A stretch of 64,000 nucleotides of DNA from Flavobacterium rakeshii (GCF_009741375.1 NZ_WOWP01000054.1:1-64000), one strand, 5' to 3'. Positions 17,779 through 26,479 are shown, counted from the first letter of the stretch. Program-made: numbers and translations. Notes: generated by a model not told the origin, from the sequence alone.

Positions 17779-20646
17779 ATGAAAAAATTTACTCAGCTAC
17801 TATTTTTATTAACTGCTTCAATAGGCTTTGCACAACAGCAAAATGTTACCTATTCGGTTTCGCCTTCAGAATTCAATGAAGATGACTCTATAACCATCAC
17901 CATTGAAGGCTCAAGTGTAAACGAGGCCACATGGAACATTACTGATAACGCATTGTACCTATGGGCATGGTCGTACGACCTGAACGACGAAAACTCTATG
18001 GACTGCCCTACAAATGGTTCATGGGATAACTCGAGTGAAGCAAACAAATTCACTTACAACTCGGGCGATGACACCTACACCCTAAGCTTTGTACCTACTA
18101 CTTTTTATAACAGGACAGGTATAGGCTCCATCGGGTTTCTTATAAAAGCAAAAGACGGTAACGGAGATAAAAAGTCTCAGGATATTACTGTGCAGGTAGG
18201 TGCTTTTCAGGTAAACCTTACCTCTCCTGCTAATAACAGCAGTACCATATTAACATCGGGCAGTGATTTTGATATTGCTGCTACTAATACCGGTGGTGAA
18301 GCAGACTACGAACTGTTTGCTAACGGCGTTAGCATCAACTCGGCAACAGGAGTAAGCACTTATGCTTATACCGATGCTAATATTACCGAGATTAAAAACT
18401 ACGAACTGGTAGTAACTCATAATGCTAATAGTATTAGCAAAACATTTACGGTTATTGTTAACCCGGGCACTGTTGAAGAGGCAATGCCTCAGGATTATGA
18501 AGACGGAATTACCTACAACACTGCCGATGCTACAAAAGCAGTACTTGTTTTAGACGCACCTCTTAAAGACTTTGTCTATGTAGCAGGTAGCTTTAACAAC
18601 TGGCAGCCTACATCGGCTTATGCCATGAAAAAAGATACAGATTCGGGTAAATTCTGGTTAGAGCTTAACGGGCTTACCGAAGGCGAAGTATACACCTACC
18701 AGTACTGGGTAGTAGCCGAAGCTCCGGTTGCAGGTTCTCCTGAACTGGTTAAAACTGCCGACCCATATTCTACACTGGTGCTTTCACCATATGATGATCC
18801 TTACATTCCGGCTGCCTCTTACCCTAACCTTCCGGCTTACCCTGCAGGACAGGAAAGAGAAGTAACCGTACTTCAAACAGGTCAGGAAGAATACAACTGG
18901 CAGGTTACCGATTTTGTAAAACCTAAAAAAGAAGACCTTATTATATATGAGGTACTTGTTAGGGATTTTGATTCAGACAGAAACTATCAGGACCTGATAG
19001 ACAAGATAGATTACTTTAAAAACCTGCATATTAATGCCATTGAGCTAATGCCGGTTATGGAGTTTGAAGGCAACGAAAGCTGGGGGTATAACACCTCTTT
19101 CCATATGGCTACCGATAAGTTTTACGGTCCATCCGATAAGCTTAAGGAGTTTATAGACCTTTGCCATCAAAACGGTATTGCCGTTATATTAGACGTTGCC
19201 CTAAACCATGCGTTTGGTCGTAACCCTATGGTTAGAATGTGGATGGATGACCCTGATGGTGATGGCTGGGGCGGACCAAGCACTGAAAACCCATACTTCA
19301 ACGTTGAGGCTAAACACTCTTATAATGTAGGTAACGATTTTAACCACCAGCAATCAAGAACTCAAAACTATGTTAGAAGGGTTGTAAAACACTGGATAGA
19401 AGAATTCCATATTGATGGTTTCCGTTGGGATCTTACAAAAGGATTCACACAAAACTGTAGTGCTAACGATGAAGCCTGTACCAATGCTTACCAGCAGGAC
19501 AGGGTGGATATCCTTAAAGAATATGCTGATTACTCGTGGAGTCTTGACCCTACACACTATACTATTTTTGAGCACTTAGGTACTGATGCCGAAGAGCAAC
19601 AATGGGCTAACTACAAAGTTGACGAAGGCAAAGGTGTAATGATGTGGGGTATAATGAATTCTACATACAACCAGCTTACTATGGGGTATGCAGATAATTC
19701 TAACATCAACCGCGTAGGTAGTAACAGCCGTGGCTTTACAGGTAAAAGACTTGTAGGTTATGCCGAAAGCCATGACGAAGAAAGAATAATGTTTAAGAAT
19801 CTGGAATACGGTAACAGCAACAACCCGGCTCATAATGTAAAAGACCTCAATATAGCGCTTAAACGTATGAGAACTATGGGTGCTGTACTTATTCCGGTAC
19901 CGGGACCTAAAATGTTGTGGCATTTTGGAGACCTGGGTTGGGAGTACTCTATATATACGTGTAACAATGGTAGTGTAAACATGCCGGGCGGAGACGACGG
20001 TGACTGTAAACTTGATACCAAACCACAACCGCAATGGGATGAAGACTGGTTAAACGATGTAGAGCGCCAAAAGGTATACTACACCTGGGGCAAACTTAAT
20101 TACCTAAAAATACAGGAAGACGTGTTTGAAGGCGATTACACCATTACTCCGTCATCAGGAACATCGCTTACTCCTAAAATACACATATGGAATGATGCGC
20201 TTGACGATACTGAGCTTAAAGATGTGGTTATCATATCTAACTTTAACGTAACCGATCAGGCAATAGACCCTGCATTCCCTTATACAGGTACATGGTACAA
20301 CCTACTGGATAATTCTGAAATAGAAGTTACCAATGTAAATGCTACCATAAACATCCCTGCCGGTGATTTCAGGATATACGGTAATAAACAGGTAGAACTT
20401 GGTACAGAGGATTTCACTACTCAAAAAGTAGTACTATACCCTAACCCTGCTACTACACAATTTACTATTAATACAGATGTAAGCCGTGTAGAGATATACA
20501 GTATGACAGGGCAACTTGTAAAAACATTTGCCGCCACTCAGGCATTTAACCTATATGATATAAGTATGCTGTCTAAAGGACTGTATATTGTTAATGTAAC
20601 AGATACAAACAACAATCATAAAACATTAAAATTGGTTAAAGATTAA
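17779..20646 (+). CDS. Large multidomain GH13 amylase exported by T9SS
   Basis: 955 residues. A Sec signal (MKKFTQLLFLLTASIGFAQ) is followed by two beta domains (about 20-230), a CBM48-like module with VYVAGSFNNWQ (about 265-285), and the GH13 barrel with DVALNHAFG, GFRWDLTKGF (Asp nucleophile), IFEHLG (Glu acid/base) and AESHDEERI. After a C-terminal beta domain the last 75 residues form a type A T9SS sorting domain (LYPNPATTQFTI ... GLYIVNV ... KTLKLVKD), so it is secreted or surface-bound. It is the probable first enzyme on extracellular starch. The barrel resembles branching-enzyme-like GH13 proteins, so branched glucans are plausible substrates. Confidence 0.93.
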   Translation: MKKFTQLLFLLTASIGFAQQQNVTYSVSPSEFNEDDSITITIEGSSVNEATWNITDNALYLWAWSYDLNDENSMDCPTNGSWDNSSEANKFTYNSGDDTYTLSFVPTTFYNRTGIGSIGFLIKAKDGNGDKKSQDITVQVGAFQVNLTSPANNSSTILTSGSDFDIAATNTGGEADYELFANGVSINSATGVSTYAYTDANITEIKNYELVVTHNANSISKTFTVIVNPGTVEEAMPQDYEDGITYNTADATKAVLVLDAPLKDFVYVAGSFNNWQPTSAYAMKKDTDSGKFWLELNGLTEGEVYTYQYWVVAEAPVAGSPELVKTADPYSTLVLSPYDDPYIPAASYPNLPAYPAGQEREVTVLQTGQEEYNWQVTDFVKPKKEDLIIYEVLVRDFDSDRNYQDLIDKIDYFKNLHINAIELMPVMEFEGNESWGYNTSFHMATDKFYGPSDKLKEFIDLCHQNGIAVILDVALNHAFGRNPMVRMWMDDPDGDGWGGPSTENPYFNVEAKHSYNVGNDFNHQQSRTQNYVRRVVKHWIEEFHIDGFRWDLTKGFTQNCSANDEACTNAYQQDRVDILKEYADYSWSLDPTHYTIFEHLGTDAEEQQWANYKVDEGKGVMMWGIMNSTYNQLTMGYADNSNINRVGSNSRGFTGKRLVGYAESHDEERIMFKNLEYGNSNNPAHNVKDLNIALKRMRTMGAVLIPVPGPKMLWHFGDLGWEYSIYTCNNGSVNMPGGDDGDCKLDTKPQPQWDEDWLNDVERQKVYYTWGKLNYLKIQEDVFEGDYTITPSSGTSLTPKIHIWNDALDDTELKDVVIISNFNVTDQAIDPAFPYTGTWYNLLDNSEIEVTNVNATINIPAGDFRIYGNKQVELGTEDFTTQKVVLYPNPATTQFTINTDVSRVEIYSMTGQLVKTFAATQAFNLYDISMLSKGLYIVNVTDTNNNHKTLKLVKD

Positions 20647-20674
20647 TTTGAGTGAGTTTTAGTTAAGTTTCTCA

Positions 20675-20704
20675 AAGCCTCCTGCTCTCACAGGAGGCTT
20701 TTTG
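20675..20704 (+). terminator. Terminator of the starch locus right arm
   Basis: AAGCCTCCTG and CAGGAGGCTT form a perfect 10-bp stem around CTCTCA, followed by TTTTG. Confidence 0.9.
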
Positions 20705-20747
20705 TTATAGTAATCATAAAGAAATGTGAAAAACAAAATGTGTGCGG

Positions 20748-20755
20748 TAATTTTG
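20748..20755 (+). promoter_or_regulatory. Promoter -7 element
   Basis: TAATTTTG is an exact TAnnTTTG. It overlaps the region just after a possible ATG at 20740 and therefore rules that codon out as the start of the next gene; transcription would begin near 20761. Confidence 0.65.
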
Positions 20756-20769
20756 CGTTCCTATTTGAA

Positions 20770-21327
20770 ATGAAAATGACAATGAGAATTAACAAAATCG
20801 TTCTTTTACTGCTAACAGCAGTATTATTTATTCAGTGTGATACCGTAAACAGTGTATTTGGAGGCAGCTCTAAATCATCATCAAGATCAAAAACTTCCAC
20901 ATCAAGGACCAAAACAAGTACATCAGGCTCCCGCGCCCATTATAACATACAGCACAGGGACGACTTCCTTTCGGTGTCCGACAGGGAGAAGGAAAGCATC
21001 CTTAAGGAATCTAAAGCTACCGAAGACCAGTACTCACTGTTAGTATTCACCAAAAACTTTAAAGGTGAGAAAATTGTGGTTACCTCTCAGGAAAAAAAAC
21101 TTTTTAGCGGTTATCTTATCTCAAACATAAAAACAGGCTATGCCGATAAACTAACGATAGATAATACTAAAGATGTATGGGTATATGACAACCTTACCAA
21201 AAAAGAGATTGTGATAGACAGCAAAGAAGCTAAAAAACACAAATTCATCTATCTTCAAAAGGACAACTCGAATAAGGAGAGTCCGTTTATTCTGATTTAC
21301 AGTAATACCCTAAGGCCTCTGGATTAG
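20770..21327 (+). CDS. Hypothetical lipoprotein with Ser-rich linker
   Basis: 185 residues from the ATG at 20770 (MKMTMRINKIVLLLL); Met at 20782 is an alternative. The upstream ATG at 20740 lies within the promoter and is rejected. A lipoprotein signal ends in VLFIQC, followed by a low-complexity stretch of Ser, Lys, Thr and Arg (about residues 25-55) that is probably a flexible tether, then a globular part with no motif I recognise. Function unknown. It is followed after 32 bases by another small gene of unknown function in the same direction. Confidence 0.7.
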   Translation: MKMTMRINKIVLLLLTAVLFIQCDTVNSVFGGSSKSSSRSKTSTSRTKTSTSGSRAHYNIQHRDDFLSVSDREKESILKESKATEDQYSLLVFTKNFKGEKIVVTSQEKKLFSGYLISNIKTGYADKLTIDNTKDVWVYDNLTKKEIVIDSKEAKKHKFIYLQKDNSNKESPFILIYSNTLRPLD

Positions 21328-21359
21328 TTATTTTTCTATTTTTACAGAAATTTAAAACC

Positions 21360-21734
21360 ATGCCGCTTTCAGACTCTAACCTAAATGCATTAATGCTGCA
21401 AATACACGATAATATTGACAGCTACAGCAATACATTAAACGAAGAACTGTCTTACCCTCCCGGAAGTGAACTTACAGAGGAAGAAAAAGAAGAGCTAAAA
21501 AAACTAAACCAAAATGCGGTTTTAAAAAGTGCATTGCAAAAAATAACCGCTAACAATGCAGCAGAAGTCGTATTCAGTATATTTAGTCTTCTGGACGGTG
21601 TAACCGACCCCGAAGGAGAATGGACAGGGCTTAAACTGGAAGATATAAACGAAAACGAGGAAGAAGATGCTAGCAAGATGCTTCATGATACGTTTTATAA
21701 TACATATTGGGACTGGAAAGAAAACAACAAATAA
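21360..21734 (+). CDS. Hypothetical acidic cytoplasmic protein
   Basis: 124 residues, no signal peptide or membrane segment, strongly acidic (runs such as EEEKEELKK and ENEEED). Mostly helical by composition. I do not recognise the family. It may share a transcript with the lipoprotein gene 32 bases upstream. A 13-bp inverted repeat that begins at its stop codon probably ends transcription. Confidence 0.65.
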   Translation: MPLSDSNLNALMLQIHDNIDSYSNTLNEELSYPPGSELTEEEKEELKKLNQNAVLKSALQKITANNAAEVVFSIFSLLDGVTDPEGEWTGLKLEDINENEEEDASKMLHDTFYNTYWDWKENNK

Positions 21735-21786
21735 AACAGGGTGTAAAATGCATTTTGACTAAAAACATTGTATCCTGTTTTATTTG
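21728..21786 (+). terminator. Long-armed inverted repeat, probable terminator
   Basis: CAAATAAAACAGG (21728-21740) and CCTGTTTTATTTG (21774-21786) are perfect 13-base arms around 33 bases that contain the palindrome AAAATGCATTTT. The stem starts inside the last codons of the upstream gene. It lacks a clean U-run after the stem, so termination is likely but not certain. Confidence 0.5.
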
Positions 21787-21866
21787 TTCATTATTTAAAT
21801 AATTGATTTACTTTTACTCCTCTCATCTTCAAAAAATTATTCCAAAAAGAATAATTTTTACATCTA

Positions 21867-21897
21867 TTTGAATTTCTCATAAATAGTTGTACTTTTG
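21867..21897 (+). promoter_or_regulatory. Promoter of rplM-rpsI
   Basis: TTTG (21867-21870), 19-base spacer, TACTTTTG (21890-21897), an exact -7 element. Confidence 0.75.
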
Positions 21898-21917
21898 CAT
21901 CCCCTTTATTGGGGATG
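21898..21917 (+). promoter_or_regulatory. Hairpin at the start of the rplM leader
   Basis: CATCCCC-TTTATT-GGGGATG is a perfect 7-bp stem with a 6-base loop directly downstream of the -7 element, so at least its inner part would be at the 5' end of the mRNA. It may stabilise the transcript or take part in ribosomal-protein feedback; neither can be shown here. Confidence 0.45.
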
Positions 21918-21942
21918 GAATGTTTAATTAAAATAATTTATT

Positions 21943-22398
21943 GTGAACACATTAAGCTACAAAACAGTTTCAGCTAACAAGGCTACTGCTCAGAAAGAGT
22001 GGATCATAGTTGATGCTGAAGGTCATAATTTGGGCCGTTTTGCTTCAAAAGTTGCAATGCTTTTAAGAGGTAAATACAAAACAAATTATACACCGCACGT
22101 GGACTGTGGAGATAACGTAATTGTTATCAACGCAGAGAAAATCAATCTAACAGGTAACAAACTGGAGGACAAAACTTATATCCGCCACACTGGTTACCCT
22201 GGAGGTCAGAGAAGTTTGACTGCTAAAAATCTACAGGCTAAAAACCCTGCCATTTTAGTAGAAAAAGCTGTAAAAGGAATGCTACCTAAAAACAAATTAG
22301 GCGCTGAGCTATTCCGTAATTTAAATGTATATGTAGGTTCAGAGCACAAGCATGATGCTCAACAACCTAAAACCGTTAACTTAAACGATCTAAAGTAA
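21943..22398 (+). CDS. rplM: 50S ribosomal protein L13
   Basis: 151 residues beginning with a GTG codon (MNTLSYKTVSANKAT), a start that fits the flavobacterial L13 N-terminus and has no better ATG nearby. Family landmarks are WIIVDAEGHNLGRFASKVA, YTPHVDCGDNVIVINA and GMLPKNKLG, then LNVYVGSEHKHDAQQP. It binds 23S rRNA early in large-subunit assembly. rpsI starts in the very next base, the standard rplM-rpsI pair. Confidence 0.98.
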   Translation: MNTLSYKTVSANKATAQKEWIIVDAEGHNLGRFASKVAMLLRGKYKTNYTPHVDCGDNVIVINAEKINLTGNKLEDKTYIRHTGYPGGQRSLTAKNLQAKNPAILVEKAVKGMLPKNKLGAELFRNLNVYVGSEHKHDAQQPKTVNLNDLK

Positions 22399-22785
22399 AT
22401 GGCTACTATTCACAAAATCGGTAGAAGAAAAACCGCTGTTGCGCGTGTATACGTTACCGAAGGTACAGGTAAAATTACCGTTAACAAAAAAGAATTCGAA
22501 ACTTACTTCCCTACTGCAACTTTACAGTACAAAGTAATGCAACCTCTTGCAATGACAGAGAACGCTGCTAACTTTGACGTAAAAGTAAACGTATACGGAG
22601 GTGGTATAACAGGACAGGCAGAAGCTGTAAGAATGGCTATCGCAAGAGCAATGTGCGAAGTTGACGCTGAAAACAGAACAATCCTTAAACCGGAAGGTTT
22701 ACTAACAAGGGATCCAAGAATGGTTGAGCGTAAGAAATTCGGTCAGAAGAAAGCACGTAAGAGATTCCAGTTCTCTAAACGTTAA
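22399..22785 (+). CDS. rpsI: 30S ribosomal protein S9
   Basis: 128 residues with the full S9 pattern: [20 protein letters not shown] at the start, [19 protein letters not shown] in the middle and the basic tail [18 protein letters not shown] whose terminal Lys-Arg reaches the P-site tRNA. It begins immediately after the rplM stop, so the two are translated from one mRNA. Confidence 0.98.
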   Translation: MATIHKIGRRKTAVARVYVTEGTGKITVNKKEFETYFPTATLQYKVMQPLAMTENAANFDVKVNVYGGGITGQAEAVRMAIARAMCEVDAENRTILKPEGLLTRDPRMVERKKFGQKKARKRFQFSKR

Positions 22786-22841
22786 TCTGCTGTTATTACA
22801 ACAATCAGTTTATTCTTTTTTAAAAAAATTAAAACAAGTTG

Positions 22842-22924
22842 CTGTTGTCTCTTCTAACAGAGAGTTAGTTTAGCATCTAAATGGATAAGGCCGGAAACGC
22901 CACTTAACCATTGCTACTCAACAG
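22842..22924 (+). ncRNA. Structured leader of rpsB (three-way junction), putative r-protein leader
   Basis: CTGTTG (22842-22847) pairs with CAACAG (22919-22924) and encloses two hairpins: CTAAC-AGAGA-GTTAG (22854-22868), and AATGG (22880-22884) with CCATT (22908-22912), inside which AAG/CTT and GGC/GCC pairs can form. The GC content is higher than the surrounding spacer. Ribosomal leaders that bind S2 are known in other phyla; I infer the same role here from position and fold. Confidence 0.5.
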
Positions 22925-22943
22925 AACGTAAACTATTACAAAA

Positions 22944-23702
22944 ATGGCAAATAAAGTAGAAGTTAAAGACTTACTAGAGGCAGGTGTTCACTTTGGACAC
23001 ATGACCAGAAAGTGGAATCCAAACATGGCTCCTTACATCTACATGGAGCGTAACGGTATCCACATTATAAACTTATATAAAACTGCTGCTAAGATTGAAG
23101 AAGCTAATGAGGCTCTTAAAAAAATCGCGGCATCAGGAAGAAAAGTATTATTTGTTGCTACTAAAAAGCAAGCAAAAGACATCGTTGCTGAAAAAGCAGC
23201 TGCAGCAAACATGCCTTACATCACAGAAAGATGGCCAGGTGGTATGCTAACTAACTTCGTTACTATCAGAAAAGCTGTTAAGAAAATGGCTTCTATTGAT
23301 AAAATGAAGAAAGATGGTACATTTAATACGCTATCTAAAAAAGAGCGTTTACAGGTAGATCGTCTTCGTGCAAAACTTGAGAAAAACTTAGGTTCAATTG
23401 CCGACATGACCAGATTACCAGCTGCACTGTTTGTAGTTGATATTAAAGCTGAACACATCGCAGTAAAAGAAGCACACAAATTAAACATTCCGGTTTTTGC
23501 AATGGTAGATACTAACTCTGACCCAAGAGAGGTAGATTACGTAATACCAGCTAATGATGATGCTTCAAAATCAATTGACAAAATTTTATCTTTAGTTTCA
23601 GGCGCTATCGTTGAAGGACTTTCTGACAGAAAATCTGAAAAAGAAGAGCAGGATGCTACTGCTGCTAAAGCAGAAGCTCCACAAGCGGCTACTGAAGAAT
23701 AA
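22944..23702 (+). CDS. rpsB: 30S ribosomal protein S2
   Basis: 252 residues. Conserved S2 motifs: LLEAGVHFGHMTRKWNPNM near the start, IYMERNGIHIINLYKT, and RWPGGMLTNFVTIR around residue 93. The Bacteroidota-type acidic/alanine-rich tail (EEQDATAAKAEAPQAATEE) follows the core. It binds the small subunit late, near the mRNA exit. The 158-base spacer ahead of it contains a structured leader. tsf follows, as in most bacteria. Confidence 0.98.
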   Translation: MANKVEVKDLLEAGVHFGHMTRKWNPNMAPYIYMERNGIHIINLYKTAAKIEEANEALKKIAASGRKVLFVATKKQAKDIVAEKAAAANMPYITERWPGGMLTNFVTIRKAVKKMASIDKMKKDGTFNTLSKKERLQVDRLRAKLEKNLGSIADMTRLPAALFVVDIKAEHIAVKEAHKLNIPVFAMVDTNSDPREVDYVIPANDDASKSIDKILSLVSGAIVEGLSDRKSEKEEQDATAAKAEAPQAATEE

Positions 23703-23719
23703 ATAATAACATTACAATA

Positions 23720-23777
23720 AAGTCGTTGTGCTGGTAGATGTTTACTTTTGTAGTCATTATATCAACATAACGACTTT
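23720..23777 (+). promoter_or_regulatory. rpsB-tsf spacer: 9-base inverted repeat around a promoter
   Basis: AAAGTCGTT (23720-23728) and AACGACTTT (23769-23777) are perfect complements. Between them lies an exact -7 element, TACTTTTG (23744-23751), for tsf. Only read-through mRNA from rpsB contains both arms; mRNA from the internal promoter contains just the second. Confidence 0.55.
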
Positions 23778-23805
23778 AATTTTAACCTATTAAAATAATT
23801 TCAAA

Positions 23806-24630
23806 ATGGCAAATATTACTGCTGCTGACGTAAATAAATTAAGGCAAACTACAGGTGCCGGTATGATGGACTGTAAAAAAGCCCTTGTTGAGGCTGAAGG
23901 AGATTTTGACAAAGCGATCGAAATCCTTCGTAAAAAAGGCCAAAAAGTTGCTGCTAACAGAGCTGACAGAGAATCTACTGAAGGTGCTGTTATCGCAGTT
24001 GTTAATGCTGACAAAACTGCTGGTGTGGTTATCTCTCTTAACTGTGAGACTGACTTCGTTGCTAAAAACGAATCTTTCGTGAAATTAGCTACAGATCTTG
24101 CTGAGCTTGCATTAAACTTCAACACTAAAGAAGAATTCCTTGCTGCTGCTTTCGGAAACATCACTGTTGAAGAAAAACTTACTGAGCAAACAGGTGTTAT
24201 CGGTGAGAAAATCGAGATCGGTTCTTTCGAAAGACTTGAAGGTGCATTTGTAGGTTCATACATCCACGCTGGTAACAGAATCGCTACTCTTGTAAGCCTT
24301 TCTGCTAACGTAGAAGGTGGTGAAGAAGCTGCAAGAAACGTTGCTATGCAGGCTGCTGCTATGGCTCCACTTGCTCTTAATGAGGAAGGTATTGATGCTG
24401 CAGTAGTTGAGAAAGAAATCGAGATCGCTAAAGATCAGTTACGTCAGGAAGGTAAGCCGGAAGCTATGTTAGACAACATCGCTAAAGGTAAACTTGGCCG
24501 TTTCTTTAAAGACAACACTCTTGTTAACCAGGATTACATTAAAGACAGCAAACTAAGCGTAAGCGGTTATGTTAAGTCTGTTGATGCTTCTCTAGTTGTT
24601 ACAGGTTTCAAAAGAGTTGCTCTTGCTTAA
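23806..24630 (+). CDS. tsf: Elongation factor Ts
   Basis: 274 residues. The N-terminal UBA-like domain has VNKLRQTTGAGMMDCKKAL and the family signature, followed by GDFDKAIEILRKKGQK. The core domain contains the Tdf motif region NCETDFVAKNESF (about 86-98), whose Asp-Phe pushes out the EF-Tu nucleotide. It recycles EF-Tu-GDP to EF-Tu-GTP. Own promoter in the spacer plus probable read-through from rpsB, and a strong terminator after the stop. Confidence 0.98.
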   Translation: MANITAADVNKLRQTTGAGMMDCKKALVEAEGDFDKAIEILRKKGQKVAANRADRESTEGAVIAVVNADKTAGVVISLNCETDFVAKNESFVKLATDLAELALNFNTKEEFLAAAFGNITVEEKLTEQTGVIGEKIEIGSFERLEGAFVGSYIHAGNRIATLVSLSANVEGGEEAARNVAMQAAAMAPLALNEEGIDAAVVEKEIEIAKDQLRQEGKPEAMLDNIAKGKLGRFFKDNTLVNQDYIKDSKLSVSGYVKSVDASLVVTGFKRVALA

Positions 24631-24652
24631 TTAAAAACAAGCAAACACATAT

Positions 24653-24686
24653 AAAAAAATCCCGATGGCAACATCGGGATTTTTTT
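24653..24686. terminator. Strong terminator after tsf
   Basis: AAAAAAATCCCGATG and CATCGGGATTTTTTT form a perfect 15-bp stem with a GCAA (GNRA) tetraloop. It serves tsf and, from the other strand, the convergent lipoprotein gene. Confidence 0.95.
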
Positions 24687-24700
24687 ATTATAATATCTCT

Positions 24701-25282
24701 CTAACCTTTATCACTGTTTCGTAACAGGAAAAAAGTACGTTGCATATATGCTAATTCACCTAATTTATCTTTTTTATCCTCGTCAGTTTTCCACAAAATA
24801 CTATTAATTGCTTTGCGGTTTCTGTCAAAAAAATCTAAGGCAAACGTCTCTACCTCATCATCAGTTAACGAACAGGCATCAAGCAATCTAAAAAATCGGT
24901 CATAATTAAGAAAGTTTTGCTTTAATCCCATTTGTTCATCAAGAAAATAAAGCTTCATTTCATCACTACCTTCATTAATTACCCTATCTCCTATTATACT
25001 AAACCAAAAATTTTTGAGGTTATCATGATAATCAGGTGCAGTAACTTCTACATCCTTTTTATAGCGATCCCACAATTCCTCAACTGTAAAACTATTTTGA
25101 GCATATGTTTTGTAAACTAGTTTATTCCTGGGTATGTCACCCTGCCCTGACGGCGGATCATCATCATGAATAACATGTACATTTTTAGGATTTACAGCCT
25201 GTACAGGCTCTTGCTCTTTATCTTCACTACAGGAAATAAAAACAAGACACACAACAGAGAACAGTAAGGATATTTTTTTCAT
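24701..25282 (-). CDS. Hypothetical lipoprotein
   Basis: 193 residues. Signal MKKISLLFSVVCLVFISC ends in a lipobox Cys (residue 18), followed by an acidic segment. The mature protein is helical and acidic, with WDRYKKDVEV and LDEQMGLKQN stretches, and no motif I can assign. Monocistronic, convergent with tsf across a shared terminator. Function unknown. Confidence 0.7.
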   Translation of the reverse strand: MKKISLLFSVVCLVFISCSEDKEQEPVQAVNPKNVHVIHDDDPPSGQGDIPRNKLVYKTYAQNSFTVEELWDRYKKDVEVTAPDYHDNLKNFWFSIIGDRVINEGSDEMKLYFLDEQMGLKQNFLNYDRFFRLLDACSLTDDEVETFALDFFDRNRKAINSILWKTDEDKKDKLGELAYMQRTFFLLRNSDKG

Positions 25283-25354
25283 AAGGCAGGTGGTTATTTA
25301 GTTAAATTAAAATATAAAACATTAAATATAAACAACTTACACCTTAAAACCAAA

Positions 25355-26449
25355 TTACACCAAAGGCAAGCTAAACACCTCAAGTAGTTCCTTAGCCACA
25401 ACCTCACCCTTCACAATACTTAATCCCGAACGCAAGTCGCCATTCTGTTCACAGGCCTTTTCCCAGCCCATATTAGCCAGTTTAAGCACATAAGGTAATG
25501 TTACATTAGTAAGTGCCAGCGTAGAAGTGTAAGGTACAGCACCAGGCATATTGGCCACACAATAATGCACAATATCATCAATTATAAAAGTAGGATCATC
25601 ATGCGTGGTAGGCATAGTAGTCTCAAAACACCCGCCCTGATCTACAGCAACATCAACCAATACAGTACCCGGACGCATATCCTTGAGCATATCCCTTGTT
25701 ATAAGGCTGGGCGCTTTAGCCCCCGGTATCAATACCGCCCCTATAATAAGGTCGTGATTTTTAATATGCTTCTTTATATTGTACACACTCGAAAATTCGG
25801 TCACAACATGGCTAGGCATTACATCGTTCACATAACGCAGGCGTTTCATGTTAATATCCAGTATGGTAACATGAGCCCCTAGTCCGGCCGCCATTTTAGC
25901 CGCCTGCACTCCCACTACACCGGCACCAAGCACAAGCACTTTCCCCGGAGGTACCCCCGGCACACCACCTAAAAGCACACCACGTCCTTTAATAGGTTTT
26001 TCAAGATACTTAGCTCCCTGTTGTATTGCCATACGCCCGGCCACTTCACTCATAGGCGTTAATAAAGGTAAAGTTCCTTCGGCGTCGGTTACAGTTTCAT
26101 AAGCAATACACACCGCCTTACTGTTAATCATAGCCTCTGTAAGTTCCCTACTGGATGCAAAATGAAAATAGGTAAACACAATCTGGTTTTTCTTTACCAG
26201 GTTATATTCATACGCTATAGGCTCCTTTACTTTCACAATCATATCGGTCATAGCATATACCGCTTCGATGGTAGGCAACATATAAGCTCCTGTTTCTTTA
26301 TAGTCGTCATCAGAGAAGCCACTACCCTCTCCTGCACCTTCCTGCACAAACACCTGATGTCCGCAGTTTACCAATTCAAAAACACCTGCCGGAGTAACAG
26401 CTACCCGACTCTCATAATTTTTAATTTCTTTAGGAACCCCTATTTTCAT
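25355..26449 (-). CDS. ald: Alanine dehydrogenase
   Basis: 364 residues, slightly shorter than the about 370 of Bacillus Ald. N-terminus MKIGVPKEIKNYESRVAVTP is the family signature, with catalytic Lys and Arg for substrate binding. The NAD-binding segment VLVLGAGVVGVQAAKMA (about residues 170-186) is clear. VDVAVDQGGCFETTMPTTHD and YCVANMPGAVPYTSTLALTN follow, as in true alanine dehydrogenases, including the catalytic Asp. It reversibly deaminates alanine to pyruvate and ammonia. Alone between a lipoprotein gene and a divergent transporter. Confidence 0.95.
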   Translation of the reverse strand: MKIGVPKEIKNYESRVAVTPAGVFELVNCGHQVFVQEGAGEGSGFSDDDYKETGAYMLPTIEAVYAMTDMIVKVKEPIAYEYNLVKKNQIVFTYFHFASSRELTEAMINSKAVCIAYETVTDAEGTLPLLTPMSEVAGRMAIQQGAKYLEKPIKGRGVLLGGVPGVPPGKVLVLGAGVVGVQAAKMAAGLGAHVTILDINMKRLRYVNDVMPSHVVTEFSSVYNIKKHIKNHDLIIGAVLIPGAKAPSLITRDMLKDMRPGTVLVDVAVDQGGCFETTMPTTHDDPTFIIDDIVHYCVANMPGAVPYTSTLALTNVTLPYVLKLANMGWEKACEQNGDLRSGLSIVKGEVVAKELLEVFSLPLV

Positions 26450-26471
26450 GTGGATAAAATTTAAATTTTAT

Positions 26472-26479
26472 CAAATATA
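26472..26479 (-). promoter_or_regulatory. Promoter -7 element of ald
   Basis: Minus strand TATATTTG, an exact match, 23 bases ahead of the start codon. No convincing -33 at standard spacing. Confidence 0.55.

Noticed and set aside
23790..24263. 157-codon open frame antisense to tsf
   Set aside because: Lies entirely on the strand opposite a certain gene; its openness comes from the codon pattern of tsf. No start signal or promoter.
24653..24686. Possible small RNA at the long stem after tsf
   Set aside because: A perfect stem with GNRA loop and T-run is fully explained as a shared terminator.
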